Below are positions 34,043-45,970 of a DNA stretch of 64,000 bases, in pieces. The DNA comes from Apostichopus japonicus. Lineage: Eukaryota > Echinodermata > Holothuroidea > Aspidochirotida > Stichopodidae. Under the pieces are notes generated by a model. That model did not search any database. It was not told where the DNA came from and was given only the letters and a program-made list of their open reading frames with translations. A program made the translations under genes and the position numbers. Numbering within the stretch: position 1 is the first letter of the stretch; each line of letters starts with the position of its first letter. The DNA lies in the NCBI RefSeq assembly GCF_037975245.1, contig NC_092562.1:32366554-32430553 (forward strand). Direction: 5' to 3'.

Positions 34043-35065
34043 CAACAGCTGAGGGTCCCAAATGACATGTGCAACATATACCACCCATGCAGCCTTGAGA
34101 AGCTAAACATCTTTCTCATAGTTTAACTACCAAAGTTACCCACCCAGTAGAATATTTGCCATATAAGAAACATTGACACCAGCATTCTAAACAATACCAA
34201 ATGGGCACTACTACCAACTGCAATATCAAAATAAAAAGAAACGAACTGTCTACTATTGATGAAAGTCCCATACATATGAACTAACTTTGAGAGAGTGCTA
34301 TGACACTTCTTGTCAAGAGGGAGTCTAAATGAGTAAATAAGGTATAAACTAAAATACCATACAGCACTGCACATCTCTTTGGCTCAGAAACCAAATTGGC
34401 TAAGTTAGCGATTTCTTGCCACACTTTATATACTAAATTTAAAGGCACACTCTCAGCTAGGAAATTGCTAAAATCAAAAATCTTGTCTCAACGTATTCCC
34501 AGATTAAAAAATAAAAACAATGCTGCCCTCTTCTCACAGCGGCAACATATTCATTTCTTTAATATGGCATTCTCATCCTTAGCTATAAACAGCATATGCA
34601 AATGGGTACTGTTACCGCGAAGGGATCAGGTTTCAGAGATTCTAATCTGCCTCTCAGTGTTGCGTAACCTATAGGCACATTGTGTAATTGTACTGTGTGC
34701 TATTCGAGTTAACGCAATTTTTCGATTTGCTATATGGAACAGTGCATATTGTACTGCTGGGAAAACGCTATACCAGCTCGTAGGAGCAGATAGTTGTTAT
34801 GGAAAGAGTCATATGTATGATCTCGTGCTGCCGATTTTTGTTGGAGAAATTGCTGAAGATATAAAATGCGAATAGTTTCGTCGTGTAATTCTCTATAAAC
34901 ATGTGACTGAATGTGTGCTGCTAATGTACTGTTATTTGACGAAACGACTTGCTTCTGGCCTAACGTTCTTCAATACTTGAGTTCAAAATAAAATAAAACT
35001 GTGAGCAAACAGCTTATCCACTAGAGAGCCTGTGTAGAAAAAACACGCACATAATACAGACAGGT
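34043..35065. other. MSH5 intron, no gene seen
   Basis: Within this stretch the segment at about 34408-34470 (CACACTCTCAGCTAGGAAAT) occurs in reverse orientation at about 46595-46655. This suggests two inverted copies of a dispersed repeat. No coding exon is recognised. Confidence 0.5.
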
Positions 35066-35291
35066 TAATGATTTCATTTCATTTCATTTCATTTATTTGT
35101 TTTTTCTCAATATACGGTACATTGTATGTCATACAAACGTTTACAGATATGAAATTGAGTATAAAGAGAAAGGAAGTGATCTAAAAACCTGAAAGGCTTA
35201 TCGAGTAGAGCCACTCCCTAAAGAAGGAAAATAATTAAGTTATCAGAGTTAACGATATAAACAAACAAAGATTTCTAAAAAGTATTATGGA

Positions 35292-37160
35292 TCAATAATC
35301 ACTTATGTAAACCTCGCTTAATTGACTTTTAAAGGAACGTGGTGACTGAGAATCATTTTGTATATGATCATGATGATTAAGTAGATAATTCCAGCAAGTG
35401 TTTGCCCGATAACGTATACTCTGTTTACCCAGGTTACTATGGGGAAAAAGTCTATGTATGTGACCAGCCTGTCTTGTATTATAATCATGGATTTCCCTAT
35501 TAACAGTGAATAAATTTTTACATGTGGGCGGATTATACCCATTAATAGAGCGATAAGCGAATGTAGCAAGATGAACTTTCACAAGGTCCGGTAATTTCAG
35601 TAGCTTAAGTGAGGCAAATAATTTACTAGTATGATCGTTATAGTCGGCAGAAGATATATGTCGAATAGCCCTTTTTTGAAGTACAAAAAGTTTCTTAATG
35701 TTATAAGCAGCCGTGCCAGACCAAACTGTAATGCAATAAGTAAGGTGAGGATAAATTAAAGTAAAATATAAAGAACGAAGAATATGTTTTGGTAAGTAGT
35801 GCTTCAATTTGGAAAGAATCCCAACGCCACGAGAAATATTTGTTGATATTGTATTTATGTGATCACGCCATGTCAGACCAGAATCAATAGTTACCCCTAG
35901 AAAAGTGGTAAAACACACTTTTTTTAGACTACTACCATGCATCTGTATGTCAGACAGAATATTCCTATTCCTACCTTCATTGAAAACAACATATTTTGTC
36001 TTACCTACATTTAAAGAAAGTTTGTTAGCTGAATACCAAGCATGAAATTCATCAAGCACATGACAAACTCTAGCCCTCATTTCCACAGGATCCAAGCCAG
36101 AGAAAAAAATATTTGGATCATCAGCGAATGATATGATAGTACAATTATCTGACACATGACAAATATCATTTACATATATTATAAAAAGCAAGGGCCCCAA
36201 TATAGATCCTTGTGGAACCCCACAAACAACATTCATGCAATCAGAATCCGTATGAAGACAATTTGTAAATTGTTTGCTGTTTGATAAATAGCTTCTAATC
36301 CAGTCTAGTCCTGTGCCTCTTATGCCATAATGTGACAATTTCATAAACAAAATACGGTGATCAATTGTATCAAACGCTTTGGACAAGTCCAAGAATACAC
36401 CGACGGAAGTCATTTTATTATCTATGGCATCATACAATACCTCCAAGGCCTCAGTCAAAGCAAGTTCGGTTGAGTGTCCTGGCCGATACCCATATTGACT
36501 TTTGAACATAATATCATGTTTACTGATAAAATTATAAATACGATTATGAACTATTCTTTCAAAGATTTTAGAGAAGCCTGTTAGTACAGAAACTGGGCGA
36601 TAATTACCTATAACATCATGATCCCCTTCTTTATAAACAGGGATAACTTTCGCAATTTTTATATGATCTGGGACAGTACCAGTTGCTAAGGATAAATTTA
36701 TAATGTGAGTAAGAGGGTGAACAACGTTATGTAACACCTTTCTTAGTATTGAAGGCTTTATGCCATCGAAGCCGGCAGATTTATCTGGTTTCAAACAAGC
36801 AAGTGCAACTTTAAATACTTCACTCTCATTTGCAGGAGACATATAAAGGGTTGAAGGATTTGAATTTCTTAGGTAATGATTTGGATTAGTGTCACTATGA
36901 ATATCTGACGCTAAGTTGGGCCCAACATTTATAAAGAAATCATTGAATGCGTTTGTAATCTGCTTAGGATCATTGGTTTTACCGTTGCTGACTTTCATCG
37001 TGTCGGGAATAGACGACTTACTTTTTCTATTATGTAATACATCATTGATTATTGCCCAAGTACGTTTAGAATTGCCACTGCAACTATTGAACTTATCAGA
37101 ATAATACCGAGTTTTCGAAATACGAATAATGTGGGTCAATTTATTAAGTACGAAACTTGT
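35292..37160 (-). pseudogene. LINE ORF2, reverse transcriptase part
   Basis: About 620 codons remain open to a stop at 35292. Visible blocks, in order: DKSAGFDGIKPSIL, VIPVYKEGDHDVIGNYRPVS, YGYRPGHSTE, GVFLDLSKAFDTIDHRIL (first catalytic Asp), GVPQGSILGPLLFIIYVNDI, and the catalytic box SFADDPNIF. After these come the thumb and the C-terminal region with PHLTYCITVWSG and LFVLQKRAIRHI. The box is FADD followed by P, where related elements usually have T. The frame has no start of its own. It joins the endonuclease frame upstream through a frameshift at about 37140-37160, where LNKLTHIIRISKTRYY resumes. Confidence 0.88.
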
Positions 37161-37860
37161 CGGAATTGTCCATATTGGGGTTTTTCAACATCTTGCGATA
37201 GAGTTTATTTTTACGTTTGATTGATTGTAAAATACCAGTCGTTATCCAAGGATGACGCTTTTTACGACGCTTTGAGTTACTGATATAAATATATGGAAAG
37301 CATTCATCATAAATATTTTGAAAAACTGTAATGAAATTGTAATAAGCTACGTTCACGTCCTCAATAGAACATATGAAATTCCAGTCGGTATTATGTATTA
37401 AATTATTAAAATACGTAGTATTCTTGTCGGAATAGTTCCTAGCGTAGTAGACAGAATCAGATTTACTCTGTTCTACTGAAGTTTGAATGAAAACGGGGAA
37501 GTGGTCACTTATATTCGTTAGTAGTATGCCAGGCGTGATATCAGTAATATTGTTGGTGAATATATTGTCAATAAGTGAGGCCACGGTTCCACTTACTCGA
37601 GTAGGCTTGGAAATTGTAGGGAAAAAATTGTTTGAAAACACAGTGTTTATGAAGTCAGAAGTTCCATTTTTTAGTAAATCAATATTAAAATCCCCCATGA
37701 TATAACCATGTTTGTTCTCACTAGATATTAAATTGAGTATAATATTTATATATTCATTGAATGTAGATGTCAAACCCTGTGGAGGTCTATAGACTACTCC
37801 AACGATTATATTATTCTTATTCATTGCTATTTCTATGAAAATGCTTTCTATTGAAAAAAG
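37144..37860 (-). pseudogene. LINE ORF2, C-terminal half of the endonuclease
   Basis: The frame reads IIVGVVYRPPQG, GYIMGDFNIDLL, DFINTVFSNNFFPTISKPTR, SLIDNIFTNNI and LTNISDHFPVFIQT. These are the GDFN, SxIDxIFTN-type and SDHFPV motifs of apurinic-like endonucleases of non-LTR elements. A linker with many Lys/Arg (SKRRKKRHPWIT) follows. Both ends are frameshift points. The upstream one lies at a run of six A on the plus strand near 37854-37859, where the same strand continues as SIESIFIEI before NKNNIIVG. Confidence 0.85.
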
Positions 37861-38431
37861 ATATGTCAGTCCTTTTTACAAACGTATAATTATTTGATAT
37901 AAAAAGACCAACACCACCACCTCTCATGCTATCCCTGTGACTTTCTATAAAAGTATATTGATCTATTTGTAACAAAGGTGATATTTGGTCACTTAACCAC
38001 GTCTCACTGAAGCCAATTATTGAGAACTCATGATTAAGAAGGGAAAGAAAGTCAATTATTGAGTTGAAGTTTTTGTTTAGGCTACGACTGTTTACATGAA
38101 ACAGAGAGAATACATGAGGTTTACCAGTGAGTTGATTGAAGGAACCAATGTCAAAGTAGCGACAAAGACTAACAGGAACTTGTGAGTTTAGGTTGTGTGA
38201 GTCATAAAAATCATTATTCATGAACTGCGGACTTGGTCCATGTAGTGCCTCCAAAAAATCATTGTGATTTGAAAGATTTTGAAAGGGCAAACCAGAGTCA
38301 CAAGAATCACAAATCCAAGAATTACACCTATTACTGATACACCACGTATGACGAAAAGTACCACAATTTTCACATTTAACCTTATTATACGTTTCACTTA
38401 TGATAAGATTACAATTTTCACAAACTAACAT
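37817..38431 (-). pseudogene. LINE ORF2 start: PHD-like finger and N-terminal endonuclease half
   Basis: The frame starts at ATG 38431 with MLVCENCN, CENCGTFRHTWC and WICDSC, a Cys4-His-Cys3 PHD-like finger of about 40 residues. The endonuclease then begins with FHVNSRSLNKNFNSI and FSIIGFSETWLSD (catalytic Glu of the SETWL box), followed by RGGGVGLFISNNY. It runs out of frame after ISFFNRKHF at 37817. PHD-like fingers in this position occur in some CR1/L2-group elements. The lesion is a one-base change in a homopolymer, so a sequencing error is a possible alternative to a real mutation. Confidence 0.83.
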
Positions 38432-38547
38432 CACCTGTTTTCGATCAGAGTGATAAAAAAGGAAGACAAAAAGTACAAAAATATGTAAATGTATACATCC
38501 TTTGGATTAATTATTGATTTACAGTGTCATTTTCTAGTGCCAAAGAG

Positions 38548-39267
38548 CTAGAGACGCTTCAAGTCATTCAGCCCCCAGATTCGTTTCGTAAACTCGGTGT
38601 TGTTCTTGCTTACCAGTGCGATGACTTTGCCATCGTGTGACCAGGCTGCTTTGACCAGGGTGGTGTTTTTCGTCGCCTGTAGTAGCTCTTGGTTCGCCTT
38701 CGTTAGGTCCTCCTGTATTACAAGGCGGGTGCCCTTCAATTTCCGCCTGTTCTTTATGCATAGTTCTCTGGTTTTGTAGTTCTGGAATTTGACGATTATT
38801 GCCCTGGGTTTACCCGGCTCTTTCTTACCGATCCGATGCGACCTATCAATGTCTGTTGGATTCAGGTTGAGTCCCAGATGCTGTGATGCGAGGTCCATCA
38901 TGATGACGTCAGAATTTTCGTTCGGCTTCTCCTCCACACCAAACACACGAATGCAGTTTCTTCGGGAGTACTGTTCCAGCTGGTTCAATTGGTTGGTTGA
39001 GTTGTTGAGTTTGTCTGTCAATTCCGAGATCTCGTCCTGCATGGCTTTCAGTTCTGAAGAAGTTTTCTCGGCTTCCACTTCGATGTCATGTATTTTGCCA
39101 GAATTTATCTCGATCTGCTTCAAAAACTTATCCAGTTTTTTATCCAGAGCTCAATCAATACAAGCTTGCAGCTTTAGCTCGAAATCTTGGCTTGCGATTA
39201 CTTTTGTAACCACTTGAGTGACAATCTCTGAGATTTCCTTTTCTTTCGTGTTGGAGCGTGTAGACAT
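38548..39267 (-). pseudogene. LINE ORF1, coiled coil plus RNA-binding domain, one premature stop
   Basis: From ATG at 39267 the frame reads MSTRSNTKEKEISEIVTQVV and QDFELKLQACID, then hits an in-frame TGA at 39151-39153. It continues ALDKKLDKFLKQIEINSGK, a coiled-coil region (SSELKAMQDEISELTDKLNN), and an L1-ORF1-like RRM with NCIRVFGVEEK, DIDRSHRIGK and RAIIVKFQNYKTRELCIKNR. The stop at 38548 gives about 239 codons. Such proteins bind the element RNA. A single TGA interrupts otherwise intact coding sequence. Alternatively translation could start downstream of it. Confidence 0.82.
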
Positions 39268-39300
39268 TGTTAGGAATCACCGGACCGATTTATGTCGATA

Positions 39301-39650
39301 ACTGTCCCACAGGACTCTGAGCGATGATAATAAGTCCAACGGCTTCGATTGACGGCCTGTAGGATTCTATAGTTTGGAGCTTTGGGCCGAGGTACAGTAG
39401 TAGCAAAACACCGTAAGCTTAGGCTATGTTAGGATAACTTTTTCACTTCACCATTCGTTGAGCAAATTTTCTGATGCAGTTCTGCAGCTCAAAATAGCCA
39501 GAAAATGATCGGATTTTCAGTTAGGTCTTCCAAAGGCTCTATATAAGGGAGGATTCACATGATTTACCTTCCTCTTGATTGTGAGCTGATGAAAATTAGC
39601 GAAAATTTGCGAGTCTTATAATGTGTCGTTAAGTCCGTCCTTCAACTAAG
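39301..39650 (-). other. Probable LINE 5' untranslated region and flank
   Basis: Sequence upstream of the LINE ORF1 start without coding signal. The true 5' end of the element cannot be placed. Confidence 0.4.
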
Positions 39651-39654
39651 CCAT

Positions 39655-39950
39655 TATGAGCATGGTGAACACAAAGAGATAGATGTAAGGGGATTAGTAG
39701 ACAAGGGATGGAGAGAAGAATGAAAGATAAAAACCAACAGGGGAAGAGGAGAGGTAGGAGATAAACAGTGGAGGGACAAAGAGAGGATTAAGGGAAGGGG
39801 TAGGAATAAACTGGAGGACAAAGACAGAAAAGTGTGGAGAAAAAAAAGTGTGGAGAAAAAAAGGGGTGGAAAAAGCTATGAGAAAAGGAGTAATGGGGGA
39901 GGGGGGCAAGGGGAGAAGGAATGAAGAAAAGTTAGTCATGTCCTTCCTGA
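39655..39950 (-). repeat. Interspersed repeat related to the 80-bp repeat at 13.4 kb, with purine-rich tail
   Basis: On the minus strand 39655-39765 reads TTCCCCTGTTGGTTTTTATC, CTTCTCTCCATCCCTTGTCT and ACTAATCCCCTTACATCTAT, the same word order as at 13600-13710. It is followed on the plus strand by a long A/G-rich stretch to about 39925. Confidence 0.7.
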
Positions 39951-40744
39951 ATGTTGAACCCATGAGGTTGAATGGTGCGAAGGCGTAGCATCCACAACCT
40001 CCTACTGCTGATTCGCACTAGCTCAGGACGGCTACCTAAGGATTCAATCCCCTGGGCCTATAGAGACATGTCGTTAATGGTATGGTTGCATAGCTCCCAA
40101 CTGAGAAGGCAAATGCTGGTCCATGCCACGAATTGCCGTCCTGGGGGAGGGGTATATGGGGGGGTGTCTCCCTCCCCTTTTGATTTTTTTTTTTTAATCC
40201 TGGTGATGCCTACATGTAAAATGGTGGCACCTATAAAGGCTTTTGTCACCCAAAATTTTCTGAGAAATATGCATTTTGTTGTGTGTAACATCAATAAATT
40301 GAATAGTAGGTGATAATTCATTCTTGCCCGTGGCATGAAAATGTTCGCTGCTCGCCCCAATGAAATGAAATATAGCCTAATTTGAGGTTCAAATGATGAT
40401 GTAAAGGAGGTTTTATACTCTATTATGCTAAATGCTAAAGAAATGATGGTGGCTAAGTCCAAATTTGATGCAATTTTATGTATACTTGTCAATTACAATG
40501 CAGGTTTTTGGGATGCTTGCGTGGGTCAGGGGCTTTGGGTGTTAGAATGCGGGTCCAACCCACGAATTGTGGGTCAGTTGGGAGCTCTGTGGTTGGGAAG
40601 GTTAAAGTGTTCTCCAAAAAAACCCAAAAGATGAATGACCTTCGGCACAGGGGTAAACTGGACTCCTCCAGCTGCCTTTACTACATTTTACTGCATTACT
40701 ACAAACATATGGTGGCTTCCACGCCAACTCTCAACCAGAGTATG
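39951..40744. other. MSH5 intron, no gene seen
   Basis: Includes short G-rich and T-rich runs near 40143-40195. No exon or identified element. Confidence 0.4.
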
Positions 40745-40985
40745 CTGTATTGGCCCCAAATAAACCAGATATTCAAATATGGTTACCTTTGGTCAAAGTT
40801 TTGAAACTAATTTTATTACCACCTTCCTCCACCAATTTACCTCCACCAGTTTACCTCACTGGGGCATTCAGGCATCTTATGCTTTCAATTAGAATGCCTT
40901 AGAACAATTTGGAATGTAAAGACCTCTAGGAACATATTAAATATTTTAGCAATTATAGCATGCTAAATTGGGGACAATACTACAT
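40745..40985. mobile_element. MITE-like repeat, copy 2
   Basis: Starts CTGTATTGGCCCCAAATA and ends near AATTGGGGACAATACTACAT. It shares TTCAAATATGG, CTTTGGTCAAAGTTTTGAAA, ACAATTTGGAATGTAAAGAC and AATTATAGCATGCTA with the copy at 14436-14649. The termini are more eroded than in copy 1. Confidence 0.6.
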
Positions 40986-43430
40986 AGCCCACCTTGAAAA
41001 TATCCTGTAACCTACTCTGGATAAACACTATCTAATATGGAAGAAATGCTTTGGTTAAAGTATGAATATGGTCACTTGAACATTAAGGAATGCAAGTGAG
41101 ATAGTGGTAAGTTTTCCCTGCTCATGGTTATTGTAGTTGAACTCAATGTATAGAACTGTACAGATGCAATCAATGTGTTAAAAATAAAAACATGTTACAA
41201 TACTGACTTACCTAACTTTAGAATAAGCAATACAAACAATAGTAGGGCAGTGTTCCAAATACGGAATGCAAGAACATATGCCCAAATAGGGCTAGGAGAC
41301 ACCATGCCTCCATTGTGGAACTTCTCCATGATTGCAGCTTTACATGCAAAAGAAACTTTGCCAAAACTTCAAAAGACCCTATAATGTCCCCTGCATTTCA
41401 AACATCTCCATCTGCCACTATCTCCATCTGCCACTGGGCCCGACTGGGGTTATCATGAGAGCACTGAATGAACTGTTTTATCACTACTAGCTGCAAGTTA
41501 GAGTACCTCTTCAACACTCTATGACATCACAATATATGTTATGTTAAATTGATCTCACACAATACAAAATAAAGACAAGTTATTCGTTACCAACAATAAA
41601 TAACCCAAGATCAATGTCACATTAGAACTACTGGTATGACTGAACAAACTACAGTAATTAAAAAGATCAGATATTGCTATCATGGAAAGCCAAATAGTGT
41701 ACAATCAAGTATGTAGTGAAACCAATATTCAATCATTTACTTATTTAATATGACACAGTTGTAACTTTGATGACATCAATTATGTAGTTTACTTACACTA
41801 TGAATGAACATTCAAATCAATGCTAAATACTACAGAAAGGAGAAGGATACATAACGCACTGAATGCAACAATCAATGTTTGACACCATGGAGAAGATAAA
41901 TTCTTATGATACATTGCACTAGCTTAGTAACTTCATTTTACTGAGACACCATGTTTGTTGTTGTCTATTATGGTACAGTTTGTTCAATTGTCTTGAAGCC
42001 TTGTGATATCTACATTCTGGATACTTGTTACTCCCATTGTCCACTCTTGTGTCCTTGATGTATGGTATTTAAATAAGCTGAGAAACTGCTTTGACATCAG
42101 CTAATTCCAAATTGTCCGTATCCATGTTAACAACGTTCACTATGCAAATCCATAGCTTCCACTGGAGAACAAGAAATATGACAATCATCTTACGTAAAGT
42201 AGAGAAGCACACATTTATTAATGAAACAATCCAACACAAATACTTCCAGTTCCAACCCTTATATCTGCTTGCAAAACATCCATCATGCCATAACGCTATG
42301 CTGTGCTGTACTGTTCCTCTAAAGGATGTTCTGTACATCTGTAATGTGAAATGAAAATGGAAAAAAGACATATTTATGGCATTATGTGAGGACAGAAGTG
42401 TCACAAAGATATACCTGTTCAAATGATTTTCCAAGATATGATTATTTGATTTTAATTGCAAAAGAGACATTCAGGCTCATAGCCAAGGTAACTGGGTTGG
42501 AGCCAGCATAAATGTTATGTTTGTTTATTCACTGAGATTGTAACTTGCACTCATTGTAATAACTAAAATTTATTGTTCAAATCTGGGTGAAAGTAGACCC
42601 CTTAATGATGCCCCTAACATGTTAAACTAGAAATATACCTCACACTCAAAATTTGACAAAAATGTCAATGTTTTTGCTGATATGAAACTATATGCACATG
42701 ACAACCTGATCAGATGACAACTACAGTATAGGCAGTTAAGAGTAACTATCTTTAAGCAGTGCAAGTACTGTACTGTATGTACGAATGATGCCACATCATC
42801 ATGAAACATAAAAAGAAAACATAAAGAGAAAAGAATAAACGTGCAATGTTTGAACACAAACTGCTTCAGACAGGTAGGTAACACATTCTACAAGATTGGT
42901 AAATGTCTTTATTTTTCAGAGATAAGGAAAAATACTACAGGTACTGTTATCATTAACTTGTGGGGTTTGAACATTTTTGGGTCCCTCACATTTACAGACC
43001 TCCAGTGGCTGTTTTAGCACTATACTTAGCACTACATGTCTATGTCATTAATATAACATAATACAATAAATGAATAAATGTGTCCAATGTCCTAAATCTG
43101 GTTAGTCATATACAGTCCTACAGTAGTAGACTGCAGACCTAGTTAAAATGTAGACTTATTTACAGCATGGAATGGTTACAGTATGTACATCAAAAAATTA
43201 CCAGTCTCCACTGGGGTATAGCTGCTGGAGTGCATTGCTGCATCAGCCTCGGTTGGGCATAGCCTTTCGTTGAGGAACTGGTGTTATCTTTTCTGGTTGA
43301 TCAGTTTGGATACCAACCTCTTGAGTTTCTTAATTGGGCACACACCTTCAACTGAAAAAGACAAATAATACCGGGATGTGCAAAGTTAATAATATATCAG
43401 AATGCATACTGTACACATAGCAGGGAAGTG
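40986..43430. other. MSH5 intron, no gene seen
   Basis: About 2.4 kb without recognisable exons or elements. Open stretches at 42069-42470 (minus) and 42091-42354 (plus) lie opposite each other and show no known domain. Confidence 0.4.
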
Positions 43431-45764
43431 CTCATGAATATTTGAGTGCCAGGCAGATTGGGCGGTAGTGTGATCCACACCCTGGGAGAGGGATTTCATG
43501 GGTGGGATAACCCCCCCCCCCCCCCAAATGGACAAATTTTGCACATGAAGTATGCTTGTGTGGTGCTATATTCCTACAGTATTCTGTGCCATATATTATC
43601 ATCAAAAAGTGCTGGGCGAGAAAGGTTAAATACTGTTTGTGCGGGGCGCCATTCAGAACTGCTGGGCGCAGCTGCCCAGTGTGGGCAAATCCCTGACATA
43701 GTGAATTATATAACTTCCAACATAAATTACAGAATACCACATTTTGCCCTTCACTAAATAGTCAATAATTCAAATCAATTTTGCAAACACAGAACAGTAA
43801 TTACACTACTAGTTAATACAGAACTTTGCTTTTGGCAGCATAAATTCATCACATCTGCTTTATGATTTACAGTGTCAACTCTGCAAGTATCCAAGAATGG
43901 TTCATTTACTAATCTAGTGCAAACCTAAACTAGTGATGTGCAACAATTTCTATTATATTTCTTATTTCTATGTTAGTAGTATACACCCGCAGTATTATAA
44001 CTCATCTACTAATACCTTACATACACTAAATGTCATAACGTTTGATGTTACAATGGCAATGTCACAGTCAGTAGGCTTGCTCATACACTAATATGTCACC
44101 AAATTTCATCATGTTCAGGGATGCATAATTGCTTTCAAAAATATAGCTAGGCTTTGCTTATTTCCAAGACTAAAAATTGCGGAATATTCTACAGGTGTGC
44201 CCTAAACAATGAAGTGTATAAAAGATACTATAGAAACATGATATGGTATATAATGGGCGACCATTCTAGTTCTCTCACAAATCAGTAGTATCATTTTCAT
44301 TTTGTATAATTTTTAGAACTGCATGATCAGATTATGTTTAGAGCTATGAAGCCTATGATGTTGTTATATTTTGGCAAATGTCTTTAATTTATGAATGATG
44401 AAATTATCAATTATTGTAAGACGGACTCAAAGACCCCCCGGAATGGTGCGTCATGTCCGATGAAGCGCATATTTGGTGCGTTATTACAACTACAATATGT
44501 GCGTCAGTGTCCGTCAATGTGCCATGCATGGTGTATATATCCTTTAAATTAAATGTGATAAATTTTGTCGAACATAAAATGGTGGCATTCACAATTATTG
44601 GTGACATTGATTTGTTTATATTGTCCTTGATTTTATGATTAAACAACGATGATAGCAAACTATCATGTTATGAATGCATAAATATGTGAACAATATCTAC
44701 TATCCTTCACTAATTCAACAAAGGACCCTGTAGAGCTAGTGTAGCTTCTTACTGAGGTTTTTGAGTTTTGAATTAATTTGGAAAACTTAGTTATATCAGT
44801 TATCACTTTACACTACAGTTACCAGGAAAAGTTGCTACCGTTTTTTTAAGTTACTATATATCAAGTTGGGAGTATTATAGGCATACTCTAATTTGGGATA
44901 GAAAGAGTTTAAATTAATGCGCTCATTTTTTCTTTGCAAGTGGAGAATCATCCACAGCTAAAGTGGCTATGCGGATTGACAAACAAGTGAAGCAAATTAA
45001 ATACCCTAGCCTATGCATATTAGACTTAAAAAAGTAAAAGAACCCAATGCCTTAGTAACTTAATTCATCTTGGAGTTGCTCAGCAGATTCGAGGTTATTT
45101 CACCACTTAAGAACCCATTCTCAGACCAAAAAAAGACAAAACTGAAATGGCTACACAAATTAGTAGTCTATAACTGAGAATGACCATGCATGCAATTATG
45201 CAGTAAATTTTCAAGTTGTCAGACTAATTTATTTGTTGCTAGGAACTCTATAATTGTGCTGGTAAAGTAGAGTAGGAAATGAAAACAGTTACTTTATTGC
45301 ATATATAGGCCCGTCCCTCACGTATCTCATTGCATACTAGACTTACAGTTACAAAATAAATATGCCCATATCAAAAATGCTCTTGACAGGAATAACCACC
45401 AAATTGAGGTAGGCCCTCCATGGTGCATAATTTTATAAATCTGGGCCTGGAGCTAGGCTACAGTAGTCCTACTTTTGCTATTGCTCCGCTCATGAGAAGT
45501 TGCATTTCTTTCGAGTTTAATTTTCTTGTGGGGAGATCTCCCTAGCAATGATGATATTACACTAATGTACAGTAGGCTACTGTAAGTCCTATTCATATTT
45601 GCAAAGCTATCGAATCATAAACCAAACACATGATACCGCACACTTCCATACTGATCATGCTTAGTAGGCGAATATAAGTAGAAAAGCATAAATAACACTT
45701 CATGAAATGTTCGGCCTAGGCTAGGCTACAGTTTGTACAGCAGCCTGCACTGCAGTAGCATGGA
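43431..45764. other. MSH5 intron, no gene seen
   Basis: Contains a poly-C run near 43510-43525. No coding or RNA feature is recognised. Confidence 0.4.
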
Positions 45765-45970
45765 CACTGCGGAGTTCGGACACCTAAGCCTCAAAACACC
45801 CCAAAACTATATCTCATGGTATAAATCACCTTAAATTATACTTGATATGGTTGGGTCATTTTGGAGAGAAAATAACTGTAGCTTCGTAGTTTTTCGTGCA
45901 ATTGGCTCTTGCTATAGGTTGTCTCATCGTGAAATCGCGTATTTCTTTGGGGTGTCCGAACTTCGCAGTG
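45765..45970. mobile_element. Small inverted-repeat element, 206 bp
   Basis: The left end CACTGCGGAGTTCGGACACC and the right end GGTGTCCGAACTTCGCAGTG are inverse copies with one mismatch over 20 bases. The interior is non-coding. No target duplication was identified, so the superfamily is open. Confidence 0.65.

Larger units (their letters stand above)
35069..39300 (-). mobile_element. Nearly complete CR1/L2-like LINE (non-LTR retrotransposon)
   Basis: On the minus strand the order is ORF1, a zinc-finger plus endonuclease region, reverse transcriptase, and a short 3' tail of ATGAA repeats at about 35069-35095. LINEs copy themselves by target-primed reverse transcription. Short tandem 3' tails rather than poly-A, an L1-ORF1-like RNA-binding ORF1 and a PHD-like finger before the endonuclease are features seen in the CR1/L2 group. 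The exact clade is not decided. It has one premature stop in ORF1 and two frameshifts in ORF2, otherwise long open frames, so it is a fairly young but dead copy. It lies wholly inside the 19-kb MSH5 intron, in the same orientation as the gene. The 5' end is uncertain and no target duplication was found. Confidence 0.88.

Noticed and set aside
38789-39217. Plus-strand open frame of 142 residues
   Set aside because: It is the shadow of LINE ORF1 on the opposite strand.
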